Made by a program: the position numbers and the translations under genes. From assembly GCA_016785225.1 (NCBI GenBank), contig JAFBJZ010000943.1, positions 558,001-622,000 on the forward strand: a DNA stretch of 64,000 nt, written 5' to 3'. The notes below the pieces were generated by a model, which worked only from the letters and a program-made list of their open reading frames with translations, had not been told where the DNA came from and did not search any database. Source of the stretch: Psettodes erumei (taxonomy: Eukaryota > Chordata > Actinopteri > Pleuronectiformes > Psettodidae). This document shows, one piece after another, positions 1-10,575 of the stretch (position 1 is the stretch's first letter; each line of letters opens with the position of its first letter).

Positions 1-1068
1 TCCTGGCAAGTTTATCCTCATCATTATATTCTGGCTTGGAGCCATGCAGCCAGACACAGCCGGATAATGAGCTGCTTTAAAAAAAAAAAAAGGAGAAGAA
101 GAAGACGAATTATTCCTCCTTTTTTCCTTCTCCTTCATCCTCCTCTCTTCTCTTATATTTGTGTGCGGTCACGTGGAGATGAGGCGGCGCGCTGTAAACA
201 CATACATGCAGATAGGCGCGTTGAAATGATCTCAAAGAAAAAAATCGCTGCCGTAAATATCACTGGCACACACACAACAGCAGCGCGTTGTGGCTCTTCT
301 GGCCACTGAAACGACTTCACATAAATAAGGGCGTCTGGCCTCCATATGTGGAGCTGCTGGTGATGATGAAATGGTGATGGGAGCGCAGAGGGATGAAGAT
401 AAAAATGTCAGAGCTGCTGAGAGTGCTGAGTTGGCAGAAATGGGTCTTCAGAGCCTCTCCGTGACAAAGCGGAGCGGTTCAAGTTGCAAAAGACGTGAGG
501 AAACGTGCGCCACAGAACAACAGTTGTTGCTCCTCTAGTATTTGTAATCTCAAAGAGGCCGGGATTAAATAAAGGTTTAAAAAAAGGCAGCTAGCTCAAG
601 TGCATAGGTTTGATAAGTTCAAAAGTAGCATTTGAGAGATTTATCCTTGTGCAGTTGCACATTCCTATTACCACACAATATAGACCTTTCAAGCTGTTTT
701 ACTGATGGTTTGCCATAATTTGACATTACACCTTTGTGTGAAGTGCATGCCTGCCCAGGCTCGATTCTGTGCTCAAATTAAACTGCAACTTTTGACCTGG
801 CGCTCATCTCGAGCAGCAAAATTGATATTAATTGTTTGCGAGTAATAACGCAGGAATCGATCTTGGACATTTTTACTGTGGATGTTTGTATGTGCATTTA
901 TGTCTTGTTGCTAAAGGCCAATTCCATTCCTATGAAAGAAATTCAAAGAAGCATTTAACACACGTAATTGACAGACGGGAATGGAATTCAGCCGCAGCCG
1001 CACAGTCTTGTGTATAAATGTGTTCCATCTTCTCATTTCACCCGTGTCCATTCTGACGATTTACACAG
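1..1068 (+). other. tcf7l2: tcf7l2 intron, 5' part cut by window edge
   Basis: This stretch precedes the first recognisable tcf7l2 exon, and no earlier exon of the gene can be read in it. In known TCF7L2 proteins the residues just before the first exon seen here are encoded upstream, so their exon lies outside the window. The first 180 bases hold a purine-rich run followed by a pyrimidine-rich run. The short open frames carry no family signature. Confidence 0.7.
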
Positions 1069-1209
1069 TCTTCTGTCCTCTAGGTTCCCCCCACACATGG
1101 TGCCCCCTCACCACAGTTTGCACACCACGGGCATCCCACACCCGGCCATCGTCACACCCAACGTCAAGCAGGAATCCTCCCACAGTGACATCAGCTCTCT
1201 CAACAGCTC
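1069..1209 (+). CDS. tcf7l2: tcf7l2 exon before the HMG box, with tandem acceptors
   Basis: The exon encodes the linker RFPPHMVPPHH...SSLNSS and ends in phase 2 at a gtgagt donor. Two in-phase acceptors lie 15 nt apart: one after ttacacag (exon from 1069) and one after tcctctag (exon from 1084). Use of the first adds SLLSS before the arginine. TCF7L2 in other vertebrates is known to vary an SxxSS motif at this spot, which is thought to modulate repression. Confidence 0.88.
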
Positions 1210-3066
1210 GTGAGTAGACTTCCGCTGTGCCGCCGTCGCTTTTACACTCGGACGTGACTTACAACCAGCAGCAGGTTGTTAGCGCTCACCCTCCTTTGCC
1301 CTGTGGTTCCCCCCCCCCTGCAGGAAACAGACAGACGCTAAAAAGGAAGAGGAGAAAAAGAAGCAGGTCCACATAAAGAAGCCTCTGAATGCCTTCATGC
1401 TCTACATGAAGGAGATGCGGGCCAAGGTGGTGGCTGAGTGCACACTGAAGGAAAGCGCTGCCATCAACCAGATCCTGGGGCGCAGGGTGAGTCTGAGATA
1501 TGTACACACCGGCACTGTAATGGTCAGACTGACGGGTTCATCACAGTGTTTCTCAATCGTGGTGCTCAGGCACCACCACCCTGCTCATTTTATTCTAAAC
1601 ATGGGTTGACCCACACCTGGGATTCAAGGTGAAAGCAGTAAAGTGGTACTCAAGGACCATGATTGGGATTCACTGTCCTGTGAGAAGATATTTTTTCAGT
1701 TACCAGATCGCAGATGCCTAGTATTGTAGATCTGAAAGCAGTTGAAAGCCTGTATACCGCTGTCTTTTGCTGTTCATGGTGGAACTCTCCCTGCGTCTCG
1801 TTTTCTCGCTGCACAGTGGCACGCCCTATCGCGGGAGGAGCAGGCCAAGTACTACGAGCTGGCCAGGAAAGAACGACAGCTCCACATGCAGCTGTACCCA
1901 GGCTGGTCAGCACGAGACAACTATGTAAGTTTTTAAGTTTACAAGTCGTAACGGCCTGATCTTTCCCCCCCTCTTCATCAGGTCACATGACCAGGACAAG
2001 TTCTTTCTTCATGCTTCTTTCTTTTGATATGTAAATACGAGACTGGACAGACTTCCTTGACCCAAGCCTAATCTTGTTATTTGCATCAAAGTTTGAACAT
2101 GACATCGTTGTATATGAATCCTCGGTGAACATTTTTGCACCCGAGACCCTTTGTTCTGACAAATAAGCGCAACAGATTCTCATCAACTTTGTCCAGTTTT
2201 GGGATCAAGTTGACCACAGGAGTCCTCCACGAGCAGCCTTAGAGAAAAACCTCCTCCAAACCAGAGGCCCTGTCAAGATGTCTAGATGTTCACATAGAAA
2301 AGGAAAATAAGACAAAAGATTACAGAAAAAGAAGAAAAGAGCAGAAAACAGAGCGCGGAGGGAGAATTTCGGGTCTGGGCCTGCAGTGGCTGTTACAAAC
2401 CGGAGGGCAGAGACAGAAAAAAAAAACAAGGCAGAGAAAGAATGAATGAATAAATAAGTAAACACAAAGATGAGTCCTAGTCTCTGTTTCATGTTTTGGG
2501 CATTCTGCAATATAATAACTAAGGTTCCTGTCTGTGTCTGTTTTTTTTCTTTCTATTTTTTTGGCGGCTAACCAACAGGGGAAAAGGAAGAAGAGAAAAA
2601 GGGAAAAGCAGCAAGCAGAGAGCAATGGTAAGTGAGCTGCAATTATCTCTCATATTAGAAGAGCCCCATCATGTGTCAGGCAGATGTGACATCTTGCAAG
2701 ATAAAAGTCAAGCTAGTTTTTTGGTGTTATGTTTTGTGTGTGTATGTGTGTGTGTTATTGTGCCTGGCTTTTTTTTGGTATAGTTATGCTACCCAATGCA
2801 ATATTTAAATAGTAGAGTTGCTTGTAATACCCCCTTTCCCAATTTTCCCCAGCTAATAACAACTGAATATGCATGACCCCCCTCTCCCACCTCCCCTATT
2901 GACCCCCCCCAACTTTGCCCCTTAGCATTCTGGTATTGTGATATGTATGTTTTGAGAATGTGAAGTTAAAGCATTGTGAGAGCCATTAACTTTGCCAGTG
3001 TTGTGTACGTGGCTCTGTTTTTATAATGCCTGTGCCCTGCAGATAGACTGCACGACTGTACTGTGT

Positions 3067-3106
<40 letters not shown>

Positions 3107-6100
3107 ATGTGTACGTGCGTGACCATGCATGTGCGTGCGAGTGCTTGTTGGGCTGCCCCTCGCTTGCTTTCATGCATGCTTTTATACCAACATAAGAAAA
3201 ACAAAATCACTTACATCTTAAAATTAAGGAGGTTTGCTAATTCTATGATTCATATCCATTTTTATTCTTATGATTCATATTCTTCTGATCGTGTTGTAAG
3301 GAGCAATGCCGACTTGTCATTATGTATTTTGCGCCCGTTTGGTGACGGATTTCTTCTTGAAGGCCTCTCTATCTGTTCTTTTTTTTCAGAACACAGAGAA
3401 TATTTTCCAAACCCTTGCCTTTCACTCCCTCCGATTACAGGTGCTAATGTCATTTTGAGTATTAAATTACTAACTTGTGTTTTTTTTTTTCCTTCTTCTA
3501 TTTTTTTTAATTAATGTATATTTATTTATTTATCAATGAATGTGCAATATTAGGCAGGTTTAAACTTAAATTCTATACTTTGAAATATGCTCTTTTTGCT
3601 TTGTTTGCTGCTTTCTTCTCTTAAAATGTTGCTATTGTTTACTTGACTTCAAGGCAGATTATATTTCATTTAATTTACCTCCATTCACTCACGCTGCTAC
3701 CTTAGTTTGGAGCAATTTTTTTCCCGTGTTTTGGTAAAGTCACTATGCAGTATGCTTGAGGAACTGATGATAGGAAGGTAGATTGTCACTGTGAAGTATG
3801 AGCTGAAGGATGACGTTAGGGTAAACCTCCTTAATCTATATGCTTCAGTAGCTGCGCTTGTGCCTCCCCTTACGGGCCAGCATGAGTTTGGCCTACTCCC
3901 CCCTTTAAATTTGTCTCTACTCAGACGAGGCCTGGACTCAAACGCCCCACCACTGCTCTACTTCTGATAATGACATGCTTAATGGGGTAGAGCTAGCAAG
4001 TGACTGGCAGCTTTTCTGCAACTGACAGCCAATGGTGATGGAAAACATTCAAATGTTTGATGCCAGGTCTAAAGAGTAGATTCCCTCTTCAGGTTCCAGC
4101 CTTTTTTAATCCTTCCCCTGGCTAGGGCTAACTCACGGCCGTGCTTTTTTAGCAATCTGCTCCTGCTGCCTAGTTCTACCACCTCGACCTCGTGTTCTTG
4201 TTGAAACCATAGTGCACCGATAACATCTCGCTGTAAATTAATCCAATGTGCATTCGCTCCATTTGTATCCTCTCAACCAAAACAAGCACTCTTATCTTAT
4301 CTTCCAGCTTTAACTCGAGTCAGAATTTAGATTACATGACTGAAAGCGTTTGTTTCCACATTAATATCATAATTTGGTCATTTGCATGCGTTTTGATTTT
4401 ACTAATATCTGAAACACGCTGATTGTGTTCAGTCCTATCTTGAAAGGCACACTTGAGAATGGCTTTAAGGGGTTTGGGGTGGGGTGGGGTGGGTTTCTTG
4501 CACAATGAGCCACTGCCAAGCTTCATAGATTCACTGTTATCTGTTTTTTCTCCTTATTTCTCTCCTCTTGATTTCCTTATTTTTTGGGGGGTTTCGGTTC
4601 TATTCCTCCTCTCTGCTGGCTTCCCTTCCCTGTTGCGGCATCAGACCTGAGCGCTCCTAAGAAGTGTCGAGCGCGCTTTGGGCTCGATCAACAGAATAAC
4701 TGGTGTGGCCCGTGCAGGTGTGTATGGTGTGTGCTTGCACCGGCCCGGGCCAGGTGAAGGCTAGGCAACTCTACGCTGGGACTTCCTCCTCTGCTCCATG
4801 CTGCTGCCCTTTCTTCCTCTTCTTCCTCTCTTCCCTTCCCTCTGTCTGTCCCGCCAGGCTATCGTGACCTCTCAGCTCCCTCCAGCCACGCCCTGCCGGT
4901 CTATCTGTAGGGTTTCGACTATTTGATTTTTACCTCCTGTTTGGGAAGAAGGGTTTTAACAGCATATGCCAGAGTGTTTGTATGAATGGCGTCTGTGCGT
5001 ATGTGTTGGTAAAGAATTATCTCTGGGATTGCAAGGGGTTTCGTTGCAGGATTTACAGTACAATAAGCCTCACTGAGATTGGTCAGGAATCCTAAACTGG
5101 CAGGTCGGGGCTTGGAGGATCTGGAGCCTGATGGCTTGGTCAATATGGAGGACATCCCAGTGTTGCCAGCCTAAACCTAAGCCCTGGCTATATGTTTTTG
5201 TCTGTGCAATGACGTGTCCATTTTTCTTTTTTTCTTTCTTTTCCTTTTTTTTGTCTCTGTGTGTATGTTTGTGTCTACCTCTTTGGCTAACAGATGCAAA
5301 TACCCCAAAGAAGTGTCGTGCCTTGTTCGGGCTTGACCAGCTGAGTTTATGGTGCAAACCATGCAGGTATAACTGCTGTAGTACCAATGGGAGGAAGACA
5401 TCCACAATGAGCAGCTTCTTCTCCTTGATTATTTGCTCAGATATCCCTCTAAAACACGTTTCCATCAGTGTGGTAACAGATGGCAAACTCCTCTGCTCCA
5501 TTTTCCTTACTGAGGAGCTTCCTGCTATAAATTCCCTCACAGTAATTTTCCTTCATTGAACTTGGTTCAAGCCCAGTGGCAGAAAATGGATTTCCAAATA
5601 AGATTACTGAATATTTTATCACAACAATCTTGCTGCAAGATCACAGTCGCCTAATGTAATTTGGGAATAGCATTTCTTACAATCTGACTTGTTATTGTTG
5701 AAATCCATTTTCTCTCCCAGGCAGTGGATAATTCCCTCCCATCTTAACTGTCATGTATGTTCTAATTGGCGCCCTTTGAATAACAATGTCATGCTTACAA
5801 ATTTAGCCCTGCTTTCTCTGAGGGCCTGCTCAGTGACACTCTTTTCTGTGCCCTCTTCCTCCTCCTTCTCCACCTCTTCTTCCTCCAAACTCCTCTTCAA
5901 TAACCCTTACTTAGTCCCTACCTGTTGTCTTTCTGTTCTGACACAAGCAGTCTTTGAATTGGGAATATTTTCATGGTAGGTATTTGTTTCTGCTAAGTAA
6001 TACCCTTCTCTGTGTCTGGCTTGCACCACACCCTGCCCCACTCTTTCCTGACAAAACTCTCCAATACCAGCCATCGCAAACATCGTTTGTTACTGCTGTC

Positions 6101-8436
6101 ACACAGTTCATTTGTATGGTTCTAAACTTTTACATGGAAAGGCTGGAAATCCAAATTTAGACGATTTTCGTCAAATTGCTGCACTGTGCCGTCACATTAA
6201 GAGCTTCAGTGAAGAAATTTAATTCAAAAGACAATTTGTCAAAGTCTCAAATGCTTTAAATTAAAAATGTTCTTTTATTACATTAAAATGATCTTAGAAA
6301 TAATTAGGAGATCACTCACCCAGCTCCACTCGCTCCGCCATCGTTGGTGTTCCCACCGTTATTTCCCTTCTTGCTGTGCCACACACACACACACACACAT
6401 CATCGTCAAAAACCCCACATTAGTCCTTAAACATTGAAAAGCGGCTCATGAGATCAGGCGACTCAGAAAGAGCGATAAGTCTTTGTTTTAGGAGGCGAGG
6501 GGTTAAAAGTTCTCTCTTGGCTCCGTTTCCTAAAAGATGCATCTGGTGTAATTTCCCCTGAGACGGAGGAATCAATAACACACACCAGCACATACTATGA
6601 ATCGATATGTCTGTTAAAAAAATGGATATTAGCTCATTTGTTGCCGTTTTGACAGACAGTTATCGAGAGCAAGATGTGTGTAGTGGCAAAATGATAGCTT
6701 TTTACGGCCGGTCGATTCCCTGCACCACCCAGTGCTACAGTATCCGTGTGGAATACACTTAAAAGTGGTATCCCCACTCTTTCCTGGACTTTTCTAGCTT
6801 CCTATACTGCGTGGTGTTATGTGCTTGTACTGTTGAGCTTATCCGAAATGCATGCCTGTCTTTCACCCTGGCATGCCATGAAGGTTTCGTGAGCCCTTCC
6901 ATGTTATTTGTTGCTGTCCCTCTTCTTTTTCATCCTCAGTGATCTGCTGTCTCTGTTTGTGTCTGTGTAGAATCACGACCCCATCCTCCCTTCAGAATTA
7001 CATTTTACAACGTGAATTAAACAGTAGATCAGCCTTACAAGTTCCAAATACCCTAATCTTTCTTGAATGTAAACACCTTAGTCTTCTTTTTACCTACTCC
7101 CTGTCCCTGTGAGTCTTAAACACTCATACTCCATGGCCTTCAGGCATCCTTGTGATAGAATGGAGAGCTGAGAGAGAGGGGTCACTGCCAGGGTCAGGGT
7201 AAAGATGAGGTGGGCAGAGTTTCCCCCTTAACCAAATCTGTGCACAGCCCTTGCAGAAGAGTCACCACAGATAAATCCAAACCCCCCCCCTCATCATTCA
7301 TTGGGTTCCAGCAAGCGCAGCGGGCCTTGCCTCAGGACTCGGCAGGCAGGGGGAGGATCCCGACCCCAGGCAGGAATGCAAAGATGATGCCTTGACCCCT
7401 CACGCACACGCACTTGTGTCTGTGGGGCAGATGCGGGGTAGTGTGGATCTTGTTGACTTTTTCGCCTCGTATCCAAACTCTGTCCCCCCCCGGGAGGAGA
7501 GAGAGTAGAGCTAGATAGAGGGCGAGGAGCGAGACAGGTCCAGCAACCTCGTGTTGCTGGAGAGAACAGGCTGATCCTGAGCTGTAGCTCTGCATGTAAG
7601 AAAGCCTGAGTTTACGTCTAGAGAGCATCCACTCATCGTCATCATCTTCATCATCATCATCATCTCTATGTGTGCTTTTCATTTCCCCGCTGCTTCCTGT
7701 CCCGGTGCTTCACCTGTGAGCTTTCCCTCATGTCTGTCCTGTCTAATGGTTTAGTATTTGGAAACTGTCATTTCTACCACCTCTTCTTCTTAGCACAAGG
7801 TTTACAAAGCTACTTAAACGCACCTACAAAATATTACCTGAAATGTAAAACCAGTTTCAAGCCATGGTTGCCCCTTCATTTAAAAGGCAAAGGTGCTTTT
7901 AAGTCTGCCACAGTGCTAAGAGGCGATGTAGTTTGAAGATGTTAAAAGACTGTTCTCTCTGTCTGGCCTTGTCCCCCAGGAGAAAAAAAAAGTGCATTCG
8001 CTACATCCAAGGTGAAGGCAGCTGTGCCAGTCCTCCCTCTACGGACGGAAGCTTACTAGACTCCCCCCCATCCTCCCCCTCCTCAGTGGTTCCCTCCCCC
8101 TCCTCAAAAGAGTCCAAACCTCAGACTGAACAAATGCAACCTCTCTCACTGACTATGAAACCGGCCCACCAGCCACTCCACCACCCGCACCTCCTGGCTG
8201 GGCCTCCACCGCCATCTTTGACTCAGCTGGAAAACTCTGCTGCAGCTAGCAAAACGACCGGTGCCTCCGCCCACAATGGAGCCCTGGAGCACGGTGACGT
8301 CTCGTCCTCGCGGCAGCCGGGCTCCTCTGTGGCATCCTCAATGGCCCGGCCCTCGGCATCGCTGTGTCATTCCCACTCGCTCCACCCCTCCAAGGCCCCT
8401 CAGCCTCTGTCGCTAGTGACCAAGTCTATAGAATAG
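1069..8436 (+). CDS. tcf7l2: TCF7L2 (Tcf4) HMG-box transcription factor, 3' half of gene
   Basis: This is the C-terminal half of a TCF/LEF factor, the DNA-binding partner of beta-catenin in canonical Wnt signalling. Coding exons: 1069 or 1084-1209, 1324-1486, 1817-1924, 2579-2627, optional 3390-3440, alternative 4645-4717 or 5294-5366, and 7980-8436 with stop TAG. All junctions are GT-AG and phases agree. Domains in order: a linker with MVPPHH and VKQESS, the HMG box from KKPLNAFMLYMKEMRAKV to YPGWSARDNY, the basic tail GKRKKRKR, the C-clamp, and the E-tail. The tail carries two CtBP-type motifs, PLSLTMK at 8140-8160 and PLSLVTK at 8404-8424. The alternative C-clamp exons, the SxxSS splice variant and the ending PLSLVTKSIE fit TCF7L2 rather than TCF7, LEF1 or TCF7L1. 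The N-terminal beta-catenin-binding and Groucho regions lie outside the window. Confidence 0.94.
1324..1486 (+). CDS. tcf7l2: tcf7l2 exon, first part of HMG box
   Basis: The exon follows a pyrimidine-rich tract and cag, and adds 54 whole codons after completing the split serine. It opens with the basic/acidic run KKEEEKKK and then the HMG-box start KKPLNAFMLYMKEMRAKVV, ending INQILGRR at a gtgagt donor. These are helices 1 and 2 of the sequence-specific HMG domain that bends DNA at CTTTG(A/T)(A/T) sites. The residues are nearly those of mammalian TCF/LEF proteins. Confidence 0.95.
1544..1675. mobile_element. Degenerate hAT-type MITE in tcf7l2 intron
   Basis: The element starts CAGTGTTTCTCAATC and ends with the near inverse complement (GATTGGGATTCACTG). 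Terminal similarity extends about 35 bp on each side. It is about 132 bp and has no coding capacity. CAGTG termini and the TTTCTCAA start match a common teleost non-autonomous hAT family as I remember it. The 8-bp flanks no longer match, so it is old. Confidence 0.6.
1817..1924 (+). CDS. tcf7l2: tcf7l2 exon, second part of HMG box
   Basis: The exon is 108 nt (36 codons, phase 0 at both ends) between tgcacag and gtaagt. It encodes WHALSREEQAKYYELARKER and then QLHMQLYPGWSARDNY. This is helix 3 and the C-terminal strand of the HMG box and completes the domain begun at 1324. Confidence 0.95.
2579..2627 (+). CDS. tcf7l2: tcf7l2 exon, basic tail/NLS
   Basis: The exon is 49 nt, starts in phase 0 after accaacag and ends with one spare G before gtaagt. 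It encodes GKRKKRKREKQQAESN, the basic tail next to the HMG box that acts as nuclear localisation signal and stabilises DNA bending. The single leftover base sets the frame for all the alternative exons that follow. Confidence 0.92.
3061..3105. repeat. (TG)n microsatellite
   Basis: A TG dinucleotide run with one interruption, in the tcf7l2 intron 5' of the 51-nt cassette exon. TG runs near splice sites can affect splicing, but nothing here shows that they do. Confidence 0.95.
3390..3440 (+). CDS. tcf7l2: tcf7l2 optional 51-nt cassette exon
   Basis: A pyrimidine run and cag are followed by 51 nt that, joined to the leftover G of the basic-tail exon, read EHREYFPNPCLSLPPIT, then a gtgcta donor. 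Mammalian TCF7L2 has an optional exon of very similar sequence, ending NPCLSLPPIT, at the same place. The length is a multiple of three and the phase is kept, so it can be included or skipped without changing the downstream frame. Confidence 0.85.
4645..4717 (+). CDS. tcf7l2: tcf7l2 alternative C-clamp exon A
   Basis: This is a 73-nt exon between gcatcag and gtgtgt. It reads DLSAPKKCRARFGLDQQNNW and then CGPCR across its junctions. It supplies three of the four cysteines of the C-clamp, a second DNA-binding element that recognises a GC-rich helper site beside the TCF site. The fourth cysteine is in the terminal exon (RRKKKC). This is the version with the canonical QQNNWCGPC core. Confidence 0.92.
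5294..5366 (+). CDS. tcf7l2: tcf7l2 alternative C-clamp exon B
   Basis: This second 73-nt exon lies between ggctaacag and gtataa. It reads DANTPKKCRALFGLDQLSLW and then CKPCR. It is clearly paralogous to exon A (4645-4717) and keeps the three C-clamp cysteines, but differs at R/L and in the QLSLWCKPC core. The two are used as alternatives in vertebrate TCF7L2. Including both would hit a TGA at 5334-5336. Confidence 0.9.
5367..7979 (+). other. tcf7l2: tcf7l2 last intron
   Basis: This 2.6-kb intron separates C-clamp exon B from the terminal exon. I see no further C-clamp-like exon in it. It holds a short (AC)n at 6380-6399, an imperfect (CAT)n at 7633-7664, and pyrimidine-rich sequence before the terminal acceptor. 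Confidence 0.75.
7633..7664. repeat. Imperfect (CAT)n microsatellite
   Basis: A CAT/ATC triplet run with a few substitutions. On the minus strand it gives an aspartate-rich spurious frame. Confidence 0.85.
7980..8436 (+). CDS. tcf7l2: tcf7l2 terminal coding exon, E-tail
   Basis: After gtcccccag the exon completes the C-clamp with RRKKKCIRYIQGEGSC. It then runs through a serine/proline-rich tail to the stop TAG at 8434-8436. The tail holds two CtBP-type motifs, PLSLTMK and PLSLVTK, and ends KSIE. When neither C-clamp exon is included the same exon is entered one frame over: it then begins GEKKSAFAT, ends TEAY, and stops at TAG 8057-8059. That short tail closely resembles the known short TCF7L2 isoform of mammals. 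Confidence 0.94.
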
Positions 8437-10230
8437 TCTACCCTATTCTTCTCCTCTTTTCTAGCTCTGCACACACACACCTTTCTAGGCCCTCTCTCTG
8501 CGATGTTTCACTTGCCGTCAGTTCTTTTTTCTTTATGTTCCTGTGCCATAAGGCTTTGAAATTTTAGTTTTTGTTTTATTAAGGTTCATTGGTCAATATT
8601 TGACCCATCATTATCAAAAAATCTAATTATTATAAAGAAATGATACAATGAGCTGTAGTATAGCTTTGTGAATCTGCCAAAATTTTTATGAATTTTGTTT
8701 TGTCTTTTTTGTAGTGTTCAACAGTGCAAACAGAAAAAAATTATCTAGTTCAACTTCAAAATGTTTAAAAGACGGATATAAAAAGGTAGGCTAGATTATT
8801 CAGTGAGCCCTTTCTTGAAAGAGTTGGTTCTACTTCTTTATTTGTATTAAATACGAGCTTGCGAACCAATCATTTGACATCTGTTCAAACTCTAGGAGGG
8901 CATGAGGCTAGCGGTGACACCTCTCTGAGGAACAACTTTAATTGTGATGTTACTTGTTCTTGTTTAAATGTACAGAATAATGGGGAGGGGGGATTACTGT
9001 GTTAAATATGCATTCTTCCACTGCGTTGTCTTTTTTCTTTGTTGTTTACCTTTGGGGTGGAGTCAGGCAAGTTGGGTGGGTTTGAGGGGAGGTCGGGGTG
9101 GGAGGGTTGAGGGGTTATTAAATTCAAAATGTCACAACGCTAGGACCAGTAGTATTTATTGCTTTAGAGATTGCTTGTTGTATCTTGTATGTGTCTCTTT
9201 TTGACTTTTTTTTCTTAATACATTGTACAAATATTTTTTCTTAAGGTAAGCGACTTATATATGGATGATCCATTTTTACAAGGAGGTTTTAAAAGGCAAA
9301 TCTTTTGTTATAGATTTCTTTCCTTGCTGAAAACCTGGATTCCACTCAGTGTACTGTGTAGATCTCATGAACAGAAGTATGCACAACTTCATTTCAAGAA
9401 ATGCGTCTATAAGCCATTTTACAAAAAGAAGAAAAGAAAACTTGAAACAAGAGACAGTGGGTACCTTGTCTTCAGTAGTTGGAAAAGTGTCTAAAGCCCT
9501 TCTTTTTTATTGCACAGTCACATCTCTCAGACTGTAGATTCGTGTACAGATTTTCCGTGCCAAATTTTGTGATAATTTTCTCTGCCCCTCTAACCATGCT
9601 GTAGGGATCTTTTTTGTTTTGTTTTGTTGTTGTTTGTTTTTTTTTATTTTGATACCATTCTTTGCTGTGACGTTACATAGATTGCTATGTATGTAGTATA
9701 AATGTTGCTATAACAAATGTGTTTGGTAGCAAATTGTCAAATATTAAAATTTAAACTTAATAAAAAGACGGACATCATACTGTATAAACCCACAAGGGCC
9801 AAATTATGTATATTAGGAGGTTCATAAAAAAACTATTAAATACAAAAAAATACACAAACTGCCACTTTTAAGTACACTACTACATATAGGTAGATAGAAA
9901 AAATAGGCATGTTGATGTTGCAAGAGGCTGTAAAAAAAGCTACAAGAGAATCATCCACTCGGTGCCATTGTAGTTGACATGACGCGACTGTAATCTGTCG
10001 ATTTCTTCTCTGGTTTATTAAGATGCTAATGATAAATAGTTTGAATGTTTCCTTAACGGCTGTGATGTTCCTGTTCTATTTTATGCTCTTATCTTTTTGT
10101 TTGTTTGTTTTTTCCTGTTATTTTAAATGGTTCCAAAACCATGTTTTTTTGTAATGAATAAATGTTTATGCTGTACAGTCTCTGTAGCATGCAGTTCTGT
10201 ATTAATAAAAGCAACTTAGTATGTGCACAT
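8437..10230 (+). other. tcf7l2: tcf7l2 3'UTR
   Basis: AT-rich non-coding sequence follows the E-tail stop. Poly(A) signals AATAAA occur at 9759-9764, 10157-10162 and 10204-10209. The last is followed by a GT-rich stretch (tatgtgcacatgcgtgt), so transcripts probably end near 10,225. A 3'UTR of about 1.8 kb is in the range seen for TCF7L2. The end point is inferred from the signals only. Confidence 0.7.
10204..10209 (+). terminator. tcf7l2: Probable distal tcf7l2 poly(A) signal
   Basis: AATAAA with a GT-rich element 15-30 nt downstream. A second hexamer lies 47 nt upstream at 10157 and another at 9759, so alternative polyadenylation is possible. Confidence 0.6.
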
Positions 10231-10382
10231 GCGTGTCCTCAATTTATTCTGAAATTCATCTTCAAATTCATCAATTCACCTAAGAAACTGAGGAACCAGA
10301 ATCTTGGCAAATAATTCTTATTCAGTTCCGGTTCTCTGCAGTCACAGTTGAGACAGGGCATCATGATCTTTTAATCCCTGTG

Positions 10383-10575
10383 CCTCCACCAAGGCTGAAC
10401 ACAACATATGCTCTTGGAATGTACTAACTATTATTTTTTTTATCAAGCAGGGCATATCCACACCAAATGGCCCATGCCCCATGCCCACCAAGTTTCAAGA
10501 ATATTGGTTAAACACATTTTAAAACAAACCAACAAACAAGCAGAAAATGGCAATGAAAACATAACCTTCTTGGTG
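10383..10575. mobile_element. Dispersed teleost repeat fragment (RTE/SINE-like)
   Basis: The fragment begins CCTCCACCAAGG, contains CACCAAGTTTCAAGAATATTGG followed by a run of AAACAAACCAACAAACAAGC, and ends GAAAACATAACCTTCTTGG. This order of blocks (CCAAGTTTCATG-like, ACAAAC run, AACATAACCTCCTTGG-like end) is that of an abundant fish retroelement tail as I remember it. The exact family cannot be assigned without a repeat library. Confidence 0.6.

Noticed and set aside
2205..2625. Minus-strand Phe/Leu-rich frames of about 100 codons
   Set aside because: They are antisense to tcf7l2 intron and the basic-tail exon, produced by purine-rich sequence.
5131..5559. 142-codon plus-strand frame through C-clamp exon B
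   Set aside because: Only 5294-5366 is exon, shown by acceptor, donor, phase and similarity to exon A. The flanks are intron.
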